A DNA stretch of 64,000 bases from NCBI RefSeq assembly GCF_041435095.1, contig NZ_CP108025.1, positions 4,836,001 to 4,900,000 of the forward strand, written 5' to 3'. The notes beneath the pieces are model-generated. The model saw nothing but the letters and a program-made list of their open reading frames with translations, was not told the DNA's origin and ran no database searches. Position 1 is the first letter of the stretch; every line of letters begins with the position of its first letter. A program made the position numbers and the translations under genes. The stretch comes from Kitasatospora sp. NBC_00315 (lineage in GTDB: Bacteria; Actinomycetota; Actinomycetes; Streptomycetales; Streptomycetaceae). Of this stretch, positions 42,725 to 51,434 are shown one piece after another.

Positions 42725-43726
42725 TCAGGCCGGCGGCGTCATCGCGGCCGCCCGCACGGTCGCCCGTGCGGTCCGCCTGGCCCGCCGGACCCGCAGGAAG
42801 CGGTTGAGCGCGTACCAGACCCCGATCGCGAAGGCCCAGCCGACCAGGATGTCGATGATGAAGTGCTCGGCGCCGTAGACCAGGATGAAGGCCATGGCGA
42901 GCGGGTAGGCCGCGAGCAGCACCCGCACCGGCTGGCTCGCGCCGCGCCAGAAGAACACCGCGAGCAGCATCGGGTAGGCGGCGTGCAGCGAGGGCATCGC
43001 CGCGACGTCGTTGGCGAACTGGCTGCCGTTCTCGAAGATCGATCCGGCCCGGGGCATCCCGCTGGAGCTCAGCAGGTCCTGCACCACCCGGGTGACGGCC
43101 GGCATGTGGCCCTCCTGGGAGGTCAGCCACGGCGGGTCGGCGGGATAGAGCACGTAGGTGAGGAAGCCGACGTAGGTCAGCACCACGTACGCCGCCAGCA
43201 GCCGGCGGAACCGTGAGTAGTTCCGCCGCCAGAGCACGGCGAGCGTCACGAAGATCACGAAGAAGTGCGACATGTAGACCGCGACGCCGGCGTAGTCGTA
43301 CCAGTGCGGATCGCCCGGATGGGAGAGCCAGCGTTGCAGCCGGACCGTCCAGGTCTCACCGCCGCCGAGGAAGGTGTCTATGGTCAGCTGCGGTTCGAAC
43401 CGCACCGGCCACGGAGTGTGTGCGCCGTAGCCCCGCAGCAGCGAGTAGGCCCACACCACGGCCATCACCGGCACCCAGTCGCGCAGCACCAGCAGCGAGC
43501 CGCGCACACCTCGGCCGCTGTGCACGGCGGCCGTGACCAGCGCGCCGATCAGGCAGCAGAACACCACGTCGTTGGAGTACGGAAGGCCGTTCTCGTTCAC
43601 GTACCAGGCCAGGACGCCGAAGTAGACCGGCCAGGCCAGCAGGCGCAGCCGAGCGGCTCCGCGCCGGACGCGGAGCGTCCTGTCGGTGCGGTCGTCAGGC
43701 GGAGCGGGGCGGAGCAAGTCGGTCAT
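42725..43726 (-). CDS. PAP2-superfamily membrane protein (inositol phosphotransferase-like)
   Basis: A 333-residue protein with about six helices, starting at ATG 43726 (MTDLLRP); the longer frame adds an unsupported leader. PAP2 motifs: AAMPSLHAAYP (C2) near residue 235, and YGAEHFIIDILVGW (C3) near 280. The long loop with YDYAGVAVYMSHFF and YPADPPWLTSQ resembles Aur1-type inositolphosphotransferases found in actinobacteria. It may build an inositol lipid or act as a lipid phosphatase; which one cannot be decided here. Confidence 0.85.
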   Translation of the reverse strand: MTDLLRPAPPDDRTDRTLRVRRGAARLRLLAWPVYFGVLAWYVNENGLPYSNDVVFCCLIGALVTAAVHSGRGVRGSLLVLRDWVPVMAVVWAYSLLRGYGAHTPWPVRFEPQLTIDTFLGGGETWTVRLQRWLSHPGDPHWYDYAGVAVYMSHFFVIFVTLAVLWRRNYSRFRRLLAAYVVLTYVGFLTYVLYPADPPWLTSQEGHMPAVTRVVQDLLSSSGMPRAGSIFENGSQFANDVAAMPSLHAAYPMLLAVFFWRGASQPVRVLLAAYPLAMAFILVYGAEHFIIDILVGWAFAIGVWYALNRFLRVRRARRTARATVRAAAMTPPA

Positions 43727-43795
43727 ACGGGGGGAACCTATCAACGGTTTCTTGGAGATTTCTTGGCGTTCCTGACGTGCTCACCCAGGAATCGA

Positions 43796-44914
43796 TCAGC
43801 TGACGCACTGCAGTTCGTGCGGCGTGTTGTTGAACCGCCGGCCGCCGCGTTCGGTCACGGTCACGATGTCCTCGATCCGGACGCCGAAGCGGCCGGGCAG
43901 GTAGACGCCGGGTTCGATCGAGAAGCACATCCCGGGGACCAGCCGCTGCCGTTCGCCCTCGACCATGTAGGGCGGCTCGTGGGTGGTGATGCCGATGCCG
44001 TGGCCGGTGCGGTGGATGAAGTACTCGCCGTAGCCGGCCTCGACGATCACCCGCCGGGCGACCCGGTCGATCTCCTGGCACTCCACACCCGGCCGGACGG
44101 CTTCGAAGGCCAGCTGCTGCGCCCGGCGGACCACGTCGTGCACGCGCTGCACCTCGTCCGGCACGTCCGTGCCGACGTGCACCGTCCGGGTGGTGTCGGA
44201 GCCGTAGCCGTCCTTGAGTCCGCCGAAGTCGAGGACCACGGTGTCACCCGGAAGGATGACCCGGTCGCCGGCCTCGTGGTGCGGGTTCGCACCGTTCGGC
44301 CCTGAGCCGACGACGGTGAAGTCGACCTGGCTGTGGCCGTACTGGATCAGCAGCGCGCTGAGGTCCGCGGCGACGTCGCTCTCCCGGCGGCCGGCGAACT
44401 CGACCTCCAGGATCCGCCGGTACGCGGAGTCCGCGGCGCCGCCGGCGGCGGCCAGGCGCTCCAGTTCGTCGGTGTCCTTGACCGCGCGCAGCATCGGCAG
44501 CGCCGAGGTGAGCGCGGTCCAGCCGGCGCGCGGCAGGGCGGTCTGCAGGCCGAGCAGGTGCATGGCCCAGGTCGAGTCGGAGACCCCGTACCGGCCGCCC
44601 GCGTCCAGCAGGGGTATCGCGGTCACGTACGGGTCCTCGCCGTCGGCCCAGTCGAGCAGGCGCAGCCCGGCCGCGCCGGGCGCCTTCTCGGCGTCGGGGC
44701 GCTCCAGCCGGGGCACCACCAGGGCGGGCTCCCGGCCGGAGGTGAGGACGAGCGCGGTCAGCCGCTCGGTGATCGCCGTGGGCCGGTAACCGGTGAGGTA
44801 CTCCAGGTCGGGGCCGGGGGCGATGACCAGCCCGGCCAGGCCGGCGGCGGCCGCGTCGGCGGTGGCGCGGGTCATCCGGGCTCGGTGGTCCTCGGCGGTG
44901 AACGGTCGGGGCAT
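43796..44914 (-). CDS. M24-family aminopeptidase P (Xaa-Pro peptidase)
   Basis: A 372-residue metallopeptidase. The N-terminal creatinase-like domain (about 1-145) leads to the pita-bread catalytic domain. Metal ligands are in order: two Asp in VLDFGGLKDGYGSDTTR, His in FIHRTGHGIG, Glu in MCFSIEPGVY and Glu in VRIEDIV. It should release N-terminal residues next to proline. ATG 44914 has a GAGGAAGG site; the longer frame upstream runs antisense-like through the M20 gene. It lies 65 bp after an M20 peptidase on the same strand, probably one transcript. Confidence 0.93.
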   Translation of the reverse strand: MPRPFTAEDHRARMTRATADAAAAGLAGLVIAPGPDLEYLTGYRPTAITERLTALVLTSGREPALVVPRLERPDAEKAPGAAGLRLLDWADGEDPYVTAIPLLDAGGRYGVSDSTWAMHLLGLQTALPRAGWTALTSALPMLRAVKDTDELERLAAAGGAADSAYRRILEVEFAGRRESDVAADLSALLIQYGHSQVDFTVVGSGPNGANPHHEAGDRVILPGDTVVLDFGGLKDGYGSDTTRTVHVGTDVPDEVQRVHDVVRRAQQLAFEAVRPGVECQEIDRVARRVIVEAGYGEYFIHRTGHGIGITTHEPPYMVEGERQRLVPGMCFSIEPGVYLPGRFGVRIEDIVTVTERGGRRFNNTPHELQCVS

Positions 44915-44935
44915 CGGTGGTCCGCCTTCCTCGGG

Positions 44936-44988
44936 GCCGCCCGTCACGAGCGGCCGGCCTTCCTCCGCCGGGCCGCCCGTCACGAGCG
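44936..44988. repeat. 36-bp duplication at the end of the M20 gene
   Basis: A 17-bp element, GCCGCCCGTCACGAGCG, occurs at 44936-44952 and 44972-44988. The second copy includes the M20 stop codon; the first sits between the two peptidase genes. It looks like a local 36-bp tandem duplication. Confidence 0.75.
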
Positions 44989-46332
44989 CCCGGCCTTGGC
45001 GTAGTTCTGCAGGAACAGGGCCTCCACCCGGGCCATGTGCTCGATCTCGCCCGGGTCGACACTCTCGTTCGGGGCGTGGATCAGGCAGCGGGGCTCCTCG
45101 ACGCCCATCAGGATGATCTCGGCGCTCGGGAAGGTCTGCGCGAGGACGTTGCACAGCGGGATGGAGCCGCCCTGGCCGAGGAAGGACATCGGCTTTCCGT
45201 AGACCTCCCGCATCGCCCGGTCGAGCGCGCCGTACGCGGGCCCGCCGGTGGCGGCCCGGAACGGCGAGCCGGTGCCCTCCGGGGTGATCTCCACCCGCAC
45301 GCCCCACGGCGCGGAGGCGGTCAGGTGGGCGGTCAGGGCGTCCAACGCGGCGTGCGCGTCGGTGCCGGGCGGCACCCGCAGGCTGACCCGGGCGCGGGCG
45401 GTGCCCGGGACGGCGGCGGCCGAGCCGACCACCGGCGGGCAGTCGATGCCGAGCACCGTGACGGCGGGTCGCGCCCAGAGCCGGTCGGCGACGGTGCCGG
45501 TGCCGGTCAGGTCGACCCCGTCCAGCACCCCGGCGTCGGTGCGGAACTGCTGCTCGTCGTAGCCGACCCCGCTCCAGACCCCGTGACAGTCCAGGCCGTT
45601 GATCCTGGTGCCGCCGTGCTCGTCGCGCAGTGAGTCGAGGATCCGGATCAGTGCCGCCAGCGCGTCGGGGGCGGGCCCGCCGAACATCCCGGAGTGCACG
45701 TCGCCCTCCAGCGCCCGGACGGTGACCACGACGTTGGCCAGGCCCCGCAGGGTGACGGTGGCGGTCGGGACTCCGACGGCGGCGTTGCCGGTGTCGCAGA
45801 CCAGCAGCGCGTCCGCGTGCAGCTCCCCGGCGTGCGGGGGGACGTACGCCTCCAGTCCGCCGGTGCCCTGCTCCTCCGAGCCCTCGGCGACGAACTTCAG
45901 CCCGACCGGGATGTCCTCGCCGAGCGCCCGCAGCGCCGTGAGGTGCATGACGATGTTGCCCTTGCAGTCGGCGGTGCCGCGCCCGTACCAGCGCCCGTCG
46001 CGCTCGGTCAGCTCGAACGGCGGGGACGTCCAGGCCGCGTCGTCCAACGGCGGCTGCACGTCGTAGTGGCAGTAGAGCAGCACGGTCGGTGCGCCGGGCG
46101 GCGGGGGGCGGTGTCCGATCACGGCGTGACTGCCGTCCGGGGTCTCCTCCAGGTGGACGTCGTGCAGCCCGACCGCGGTGAACTCCCGGGCGACCCACTC
46201 GGCGGCCTCGCGGCAGTGCTCCGGCGGGTACTGCCGGGGATCGGCGACGGAGGGGATGGCGACCAGCTCGGCCAGGTCGCTCTTCGCCTTGGGCATCAAC
46301 TCGGCTATGCGCCTAGCCAGTTCGTCGGTCAT
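44980..46332 (-). CDS. M20-family dipeptidase
   Basis: A 450-residue zinc peptidase. Ligands: His and Asp in LLYCHYDVQP (near residue 88), Asp in GRGTADCKGN (near 120), Glu pair in FVAEGSEEQG (near 153), Asp in LVCDTGN and a final His in CLIHAPNES. The lid domain lies at about 200-330. ATG 46332 follows AGGAG. It groups with CNDP-type non-specific dipeptidases. With the M24 peptidase and the remains of an amino-acid permease next to it, this looks like an old peptide/amino-acid utilisation cluster. Confidence 0.93.
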   Translation of the reverse strand: MTDELARRIAELMPKAKSDLAELVAIPSVADPRQYPPEHCREAAEWVAREFTAVGLHDVHLEETPDGSHAVIGHRPPPPGAPTVLLYCHYDVQPPLDDAAWTSPPFELTERDGRWYGRGTADCKGNIVMHLTALRALGEDIPVGLKFVAEGSEEQGTGGLEAYVPPHAGELHADALLVCDTGNAAVGVPTATVTLRGLANVVVTVRALEGDVHSGMFGGPAPDALAALIRILDSLRDEHGGTRINGLDCHGVWSGVGYDEQQFRTDAGVLDGVDLTGTGTVADRLWARPAVTVLGIDCPPVVGSAAAVPGTARARVSLRVPPGTDAHAALDALTAHLTASAPWGVRVEITPEGTGSPFRAATGGPAYGALDRAMREVYGKPMSFLGQGGSIPLCNVLAQTFPSAEIILMGVEEPRCLIHAPNESVDPGEIEHMARVEALFLQNYAKAGRS

Positions 46333-46420
46333 GCGGACTCCTCTTGGTCGGTTCCTGGCGTCGGGTTCCGGTCGCCTGATGCCGGGTACCGGGCGGTCGT
46401 CTGCCCGCGGCGGACGACGG

Positions 46421-47289
46421 TCAGTCCCGAACGGTGTCGCGGAGATCGAGATCGGCGATCTTGTCCTTGATGGAGGCGGGCTTGTCCGGGCAGTACGCGG
46501 AGAGCACGACGGCCTCGCCGAGCACCACCTGGCGGTCCGAGAGCACCGGCCGCTGGCCCGGGCCGGCCGCGCCGTGGCCGTTCGGTGGGTCCGGCGCGGT
46601 CCCGTCGCCGTCGCCGTGGTCGGGCTCGGGGCCCGTCGGCTCCGGGGCGAAGTTCGTCCCGGTGCTCACGCGGCGACCCCTCTCGTCGGCGGTCCCCTCG
46701 GGCAGGCGCCGGCCGGGCTTGCGCAGCCGCAGGAAGAGGTACGGGATGATCACGCCGAGCAGCAGCAGCAGGCCGCCGCCGACGATGGCGATGCAGACCC
46801 GGACGCTCCCGTTGCCGAACTGCGAGGACGGCACGAAGCCGATCACCATGGCGGCGGCGGACGAGAGCAGACCGGTGGCGCAGAGCACCACCAGCGCCGG
46901 GGCCCGGTAGCCGCGCGGGTGGTACGGCCGGGTGCGGAGAAGATCGTCATCGCGAACCGGCACCAGACGGCGAGGAAGCCCAAGGGCTTGGACAGTCCCT
47001 CGGACACCCACCGGTAGACCCCGCCCTCCCAGCCGGAGGCCGGTTCCGCCGAGACCAGCGCCGTCGGCACCAGGAACCCGATCGCCGGGACGACGTGGAG
47101 GAAGACGCAGGCCAGTCCGTAGACCGCCATCGTCGGGGCCGACCGGAGGCCGGCCACCGAGCTGGTCGTCATCAGGGCCGGCGTCAGCGAGGACATCCTC
47201 GGCGCGCGCGCGACCTTCGCGGCCACCGTACCGGTGCGTCTCGCCGTGGCCTGGCCGCCGGCGTCCGACGGCACGTCTGTCGAACTCAT
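46421..47289 (-). pseudogene. APC-family amino-acid antiporter with large internal deletion and frameshift
   Basis: Two parts of one permease in different frames. The 5' part (from ATG 47289 with a GGAGG site) reads LTPALMTTSSVAGLRSAPTMAVYGL to WCRFAMTIF, ending near 46945. The 3' part resumes in another frame with RPYHPRGYRAPALVVLCATGLLSSAAAMVIGFVPSSQF and ends in a disordered tail at 46421. In intact glutamate/GABA-type antiporters about 300 residues lie between these blocks. The lost centre holds most helices, so the product cannot transport. Confidence 0.85.
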
Positions 47290-47418
47290 CGGGCCTCCTC
47301 GGTGACGGCCCGCGCGGACCGCACCGGCCCAGTTCATCCGTTGGGCGGGTGCGCCGCATGCGGCGTACGCCCGCACGGGTGATCGGCTGTCAGGCCCGGC
47401 GCGAGCGGCCGTCCGGGG

Positions 47419-48696
47419 TCAGGAGGGCCAGCGGGCGCCGCGCAGCCGCCGGTCGAGGGTGGCGGGGAGCAGCCAGAGGGCGAGCAGGGCGGCGAGCACC
47501 GTCAGCGCGGTGCCCGGTGCGACGTGGTCGAGCAGGATGCCGCTGCCGAGCAGGCCGGCCGGGACGCCCGCGGTGAACAGGGTCATCGTCGCGGCGATGA
47601 CCCGCCCGCGCAGCTCCTCGGCGACCTGCTGGAAGATCAGGATGTCGATCATCACCCGCAGGGCCGGCACCCCCAGACCCATCATCAGCAGGGAGGCGAA
47701 GACGGTCACCGCTCCGCCCGGCAGCAGCGGGGCGACGAAGAGCGGTACGGCGGACCAGGCCACGGCGAGCAGCAGCCGGCCCGGGCCGGTCAGCCGGTGC
47801 AGGCGGGAGACCAGCAGCGCGCCGGCCATCGCACCGACGGCCTCGCCGGCCAGCGCCAGGCCGATGCCGCCGCTGGAGGTCCCCTCTCCGCGCAGCAACA
47901 CCATCACCGGGAGCACCGAGGCGGAGCCGGCCAGGTTGACACCGAGGACGACCAGCAGCGTGGCACGCAGCGTCCGGTCGCCGAGCAGGTGGCGGAAGCC
48001 GGCCAGGGCCCCGCCGCCCCGGCGCGGGTCGGACGGCGCCGCGGCCGCCCCCGCCCCGGTCTCGGCGTGGCGTGGGAAGCGCACCAGGCAGGCGGCGGTC
48101 AGGGACAGCAACGAGGTCAGCGCGGCGCCGAGGAACGGCACGCAGCGGCCGGCCCCCAGCAGCAGACCGGCGAGCGGGGGCCCGGCCAGCGCCGCACCGC
48201 TCATCCGCGCCTCGTCCTGCGCGAGGGCCTGCCGCAGCTGGGCGGGTGCCACCACCGACCGCACGGCGAGCAGCCGCACCGGCCCGGCGTACGCGACGCT
48301 CGCGCCGATCACCACGGCGACCAGCAGGGTGTGCGCGACGGTGAGCCGGCCGAGCGCCATCGCGAGCGGGACGCTCAGCGCGGCCAGCAGCCGGACGGTG
48401 TCCGCGGCGATCAGGATCCGCCGCCGGTCGTGGCGGTCCGCGACGACGCCCGCGTGCAGCCCGAACAGGACGGACGCGCCCAACTGCGCTGCGCCGAACG
48501 CGCCCGCGAGGGTGGAGGAGCCGGTCATCGCGAGCAGCAGCAAGGGGAAGGCCGTGTCCGAGACCTGCATCCCGAGCGTCGAGGCGGCCGCCCCGCCCCA
48601 GAGCAGCTGGAACCGGAGGTTGCGGCGCAGCGGCACCGCCAGCTCGTCCGCCGTCGGCAGTGATCCCGTCGTCGACGAGCTTCTGGTCATGGCCAT
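47419..48696 (-). CDS. MFS transporter (drug/metabolite exporter-like)
   Basis: A 425-residue major-facilitator protein with about 11-12 helices; the loop-2/3 signature GVVADRHDRRRILIAADTVR is near residue 75. Domain halves are joined by a loop with ETGAGAAAAPSDPRRGG. The start at ATG 48696 (MAMTRSSS) is supported by a GGGG-rich leader and by the divergent regulator. The longer frame to 49455 is an antisense shadow. Exporters of this subfamily are commonly controlled by the divergent HTH gene. Confidence 0.88.
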   Translation of the reverse strand: MAMTRSSSTTGSLPTADELAVPLRRNLRFQLLWGGAAASTLGMQVSDTAFPLLLLAMTGSSTLAGAFGAAQLGASVLFGLHAGVVADRHDRRRILIAADTVRLLAALSVPLAMALGRLTVAHTLLVAVVIGASVAYAGPVRLLAVRSVVAPAQLRQALAQDEARMSGAALAGPPLAGLLLGAGRCVPFLGAALTSLLSLTAACLVRFPRHAETGAGAAAAPSDPRRGGGALAGFRHLLGDRTLRATLLVVLGVNLAGSASVLPVMVLLRGEGTSSGGIGLALAGEAVGAMAGALLVSRLHRLTGPGRLLLAVAWSAVPLFVAPLLPGGAVTVFASLLMMGLGVPALRVMIDILIFQQVAEELRGRVIAATMTLFTAGVPAGLLGSGILLDHVAPGTALTVLAALLALWLLPATLDRRLRGARWPS

Positions 48697-48733
48697 CCCC
48701 AACCCCCGGTGTTCGCGTTTGCATGCGCAAAAC

Positions 48734-48753
48734 CATTCACGATTGAGTGAATG
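48734..48753. promoter_or_regulatory. operator-like dyad between MFS and HTH regulator
   Basis: CATTCAC-GATTGA-GTGAATG is a perfect 7-bp inverted repeat with 6-bp spacer, in an AT-richer patch 38 bp from the MFS start and 82 bp from the regulator start. Looser GCGCAA/TTGCGC arms flank it (about 48725-48779). Confidence 0.65.
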
Positions 48754-48834
48754 ATGACTGGAAGGTGATTGGTTGCGCAAGGGTGGACGGGCTGCGAGAG
48801 TTGGCCCGTGGTCGAGAAAACCGGAGAACGCCAG

Positions 48835-49449
48835 GTGGACGACGTCGCGACGCTGAAAGCGCTCGCGGATCCGATCCGGCTGGCCGTCATGGGCGTGTTG
48901 ATGGGGCGCACGGGTGAGCCGCAGACGGTGAAGGAGCTCGCCGCCGCCCTGGACGAGCCGCAGACCAAGCTCTACCGGCACATCAAGCAGCTGGAGCAGG
49001 CCGGTCTGATCACCGTTGCCGGCACCCGCCTGGTGTCCGGCATCGTGGAGAGCCGCTACACGGCGGCCCAGGACTCCCTGCGGTTGTCGCGCGAGCTCTT
49101 CGCCGTCGACTCCGGCGCGCGAGCCGACGCACTCGACACCGTCCTGGCGGCGGTCGACCTGGTGCGCGGTGAGTTCCGGGCCGGATTCCTCGACGGCCGG
49201 ATCGACTTCGGCGCGTCCGGCGACGGCTCGGACGCGCTGCCCTCGCTGTTCTCGCACTTCGCCTTGCGGCTGGAACCGGAGCGACTCGCCCGCCTGAAGA
49301 AGGACGTGGGCGCGCTGATCGACGAACTGGCGGCCGAGGGCAACAGCCTCTCGCCCGACGCGGTCGAGGTCACGATGCTCAACCTGCTGTACGGCCGGCA
49401 GCCCCTCGGCCGGGCGGACGCGGAGCCGGCGGCGGGCGCGGGCGTCTGA
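48835..49449 (+). CDS. ArsR/HTH_20-type transcriptional regulator
   Basis: A 204-residue regulator from GTG 48835, which has GGAGA eight bases before it; GTG 48808 would add nine residues. The winged HTH is N-terminal: ATLKALADPIRLAVMGVL, then TVKELAAALDEPQTKLYRHIKQLEQAGLITV. The remaining helical domain is likely for dimerisation or ligand sensing. No Cys cluster for metals is present. It is divergent from the MFS exporter and is the likely repressor of that gene through the dyad between them. Confidence 0.88.
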   Translation: MDDVATLKALADPIRLAVMGVLMGRTGEPQTVKELAAALDEPQTKLYRHIKQLEQAGLITVAGTRLVSGIVESRYTAAQDSLRLSRELFAVDSGARADALDTVLAAVDLVRGEFRAGFLDGRIDFGASGDGSDALPSLFSHFALRLEPERLARLKKDVGALIDELAAEGNSLSPDAVEVTMLNLLYGRQPLGRADAEPAAGAGV

Positions 49450-49671
49450 GCGCACGGGCCGCCCGGGTGCGCCGGGGCGGCTCGTGTCGGCGTCCGACGG
49501 AGCGTCAACGCCACCGAGCCCGTGCCGCTTCGACGGTGCCAGGTCGAGGAACCCGAGCGGTGAGCCGGCTCAGGCGCGGGTCGCCGTCCGCCGACCCGGC
49601 CGTGCCCTCCCGATCGGCCGGCCCCGCGGCACGGCGAGGTGGGGCCCCCGGGGTGACGAGCCCCCGTGACG

Positions 49672-49719
49672 ACGGCGCGGTCCCGGCTCCGAGACGCCTC
49701 GGAGCCGGGACCGCGCCGT
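49672..49719. terminator. 22-bp perfect hairpin terminator
   Basis: Arms 49672-49693 and 49698-49719 pair perfectly, loop ACGC. It serves the HTH regulator on the plus strand and probably yajQ on the minus strand. Confidence 0.9.
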
Positions 49720-49730
49720 GCTGCCCGCCG

Positions 49731-49830
49731 GTGCCGCGGCGCCGGATCGTGCCGCGTCGTGCCGCGGCGCCGGATCGTGCCGCGTCGTGCCGCGGCGCCG
49801 GATCGTGCCGCGTCGTGCCGCGTCGTGCCG
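49731..49830. repeat. 28-bp tandem repeat, three copies plus partial
   Basis: Units begin at 49731, 49759 and 49787, each GTGCCGCGGCGCCGGATC followed by GTGCCGCGTC; a degenerate partial copy follows at 49815. The unit contains the palindrome GGCGCC. Confidence 0.88.
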
Positions 49831-49852
49831 CTCGGGGAAATGCGTCGATGCG

Positions 49853-50341
49853 TCAGCGGTAGTTCACGAACTGGATCGCGAATTCCAGGTCCTTGCCCTT
49901 GAGCAGGGCCTGGATGGTCTGCAGGTCGTCACGGCTCTTGGAGCTGACCCGCAGCTCGTCGCCCTGGACCTGGGCCTTGACGCCCTTGGGGCCCTCGTCC
50001 CGGATGATCTTCGCGACCTTCTTGGCATCGTCCTGGGAGATGCCCTCCTTCACGTCCGCGAAGATCTTGTACTCCTTGCCGGACAGCTGCGGGTCGGCGG
50101 CGTCCAGGGCCTTCAGCGACAGGCCGCGCTTGATGAACTTGTCCTTCAGCAGGTCCAGGATCGCCTTGACGCGCTCCTCGCCGTTGGCCTTCATCTCGAT
50201 CTTCTCGCCCGACCGCTTGACCTCGCCGCCGACGTTCTTGAAGTCGAAGCGGGTGGCGATCTCACGGGAGGTCTGGTTGATCGCGTTGTCGACCTCCTGC
50301 CACTCGACCTTCGAGACGATGTCGAAACTGGAGTCGGCCAT
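49853..50341 (-). CDS. yajQ: YajQ-family nucleotide-binding protein
   Basis: A 162-residue protein matching YajQ/UPF0234 over its whole length: SSFDIVSKVEWQEVDNAINQ, REIATRFDFKNV, the KGLS-like FIKRGLSLKALD and IRDEGPKGVKAQVQGDELRVSSKSRDDLQ. Two ferredoxin-like domains are expected. Family members bind RNA/GTP, and in some bacteria cyclic di-GMP. The ATG at 50341 follows AAGGAG; the longer frame adds a leader. It is next to tRNA-Tyr on the opposite strand. Confidence 0.95.
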   Translation of the reverse strand: MADSSFDIVSKVEWQEVDNAINQTSREIATRFDFKNVGGEVKRSGEKIEMKANGEERVKAILDLLKDKFIKRGLSLKALDAADPQLSGKEYKIFADVKEGISQDDAKKVAKIIRDEGPKGVKAQVQGDELRVSSKSRDDLQTIQALLKGKDLEFAIQFVNYR

Positions 50342-50557
50342 GGTGTCTTGGTCTCCTTGATGCTCTGGCTTCACTGGCAGCGGTCCGCCCAGGGGCAGGC
50401 CGCGCCCAAGCCTATCCAGCGCGGCCGCGTCGCCGCCCCCGACAGCCGGGCGGACGCCTTGATCATCACGTGACCAATGGAGTGGCGGAGCACCCCCGGG
50501 TATCGGGTATCGTTTACGGAGTCGAACGAGGCAAACACCTCTGAAGACACCATCCCT

Positions 50558-50639
50558 GGCTGGTTGCCCGAGCGGCCAAAGGGAGCAGACTGTAAATCTG
50601 CCGGCATAGCCTACGTAGGTTCGAACCCTACACCAGCCA
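50558..50639 (+). tRNA. tRNA-Tyr (GTA)
   Basis: An 82-nt tRNA with a long variable arm. Acceptor GGCTGGT pairs with ACCAGCC; the anticodon stem-loop GCAGACTGTAAATCTGC gives GTA; the T-arm is GTAGG-TTCGAAC-CCTAC. Discriminator A; the CCA end is not fully encoded. Confidence 0.97.
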
Positions 50640-50651
50640 CCGGATAACGAA

Positions 50652-50688
50652 CGGCCCCTGACCTGCGGAAACGCTGGGTCGGGGGCCG
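50652..50688 (+). terminator. terminator after tRNA-Tyr
   Basis: A 12-bp stem with one G-T pair (50652-50663 with 50677-50688), followed by CTTTCG, starts 13 bases after the tRNA. Confidence 0.75.
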
Positions 50689-50831
50689 CTTTCGTGTGCC
50701 CGGGCGCAGCTCTGTCGGCGGGCCGCTCGCGGCTGGTTCTCCCGCCCGTTCGCCGGGCTTCGCTCCGGCCCCGCCCCGGGTGGGCGGCGGGGCCGGGCGG
50801 TACGGGGCGGAGCCGGGCGCCCCGGCGGCGG

Positions 50832-51434
50832 TCAGGCGGTGCGGGCGGCGGCCAGGCGGGCCGCCACGTCGTTCCAGTTGACGACGTCCCAGAGCTTGGT
50901 GACGTAGTCGGGGCGGACGTTCCTGTACTGCAGGTAGTACGCGTGCTCCCAGGCGTCGAAGGCGAGCAGCGGGGTGGTGCCCTGGCCCACGTTGCCGTGG
51001 TGGTCGTAGACCTGCTCGACGATCAGGCGCCTGCCGAGCGGCTCCCAGGAGAGGATGCCCCAGCCGGAGCCCTGGACGCCGACGGTGGCGGTGGTGAGCT
51101 GCTTCCTGAAGGACTCGAAGCCGCCGAGGTGCTCGTCGATGGCGTCGGCGAGGGCGCCGTCGGGGCGGTCGCCGCCGTCGGGGGAGAGGTTCTCCCAGAA
51201 GAGCGAGTGCAGTACGTGGCCGGAGAGGTGGAAGGCCAGCGTCTTCTGAAGGCCGACCAGGCCGCCGAACTGCTCCTTCTCGCGGGCCTCGGCAAGCTGC
51301 TCAAGGGTGTCGTTCGCGCCCTTGACGTACGCGGCGTGGTGCTTGGAGTGGTGCAGTTCGAGGATCTCGCCGGTCATCGCCCGCTCAAGGGCGGAGTAGT
51401 CGTAGGCGAGGTCGGGGAGGGTGTACTGACCCAT
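50832..51434 (-). CDS. sodF: Fe/Mn superoxide dismutase
   Basis: A 200-residue superoxide dismutase. Metal ligands: His in LELHHSKHHAAYV (near residue 28), His in LSGHVLHSLFWENL (near 76), and Asp and His in FDAWEHAYYLQY (near 157-161). It is an iron- or cambialistic-type enzyme by the overall sequence, the kind called sodF in streptomycetes. ATG 51434 follows AGGAG. A candidate Nur box lies upstream; in S. coelicolor nickel-bound Nur represses sodF and Ni-SOD is made instead. Confidence 0.92.
   Translation of the reverse strand: MGQYTLPDLAYDYSALERAMTGEILELHHSKHHAAYVKGANDTLEQLAEAREKEQFGGLVGLQKTLAFHLSGHVLHSLFWENLSPDGGDRPDGALADAIDEHLGGFESFRKQLTTATVGVQGSGWGILSWEPLGRRLIVEQVYDHHGNVGQGTTPLLAFDAWEHAYYLQYRNVRPDYVTKLWDVVNWNDVAARLAAARTA

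Larger units (their letters stand above)
49450..49852. other. 403 bp gene-free region with terminator and 28-bp repeat
   Basis: Between two convergent genes. It contains a 22-bp perfect hairpin (49672-49719) and, right after it, a 28-bp tandem repeat (49731-49830). No gene is supported. Confidence 0.7.

Noticed and set aside
46421..47376. Two separate small membrane-protein genes
   Set aside because: The two parts fit consecutive ends of one amino-acid antiporter and abut at a frame-shifting junction, so a deleted pseudogene is the simpler reading.
49731..49830. CRISPR-like array
   Set aside because: Tandem 28-bp units lack unique spacers between them.
50558..50639. Integrated element at tRNA-Tyr
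   Set aside because: No integrase and no duplicated tRNA 3' end were found downstream; the flanks are housekeeping-like.
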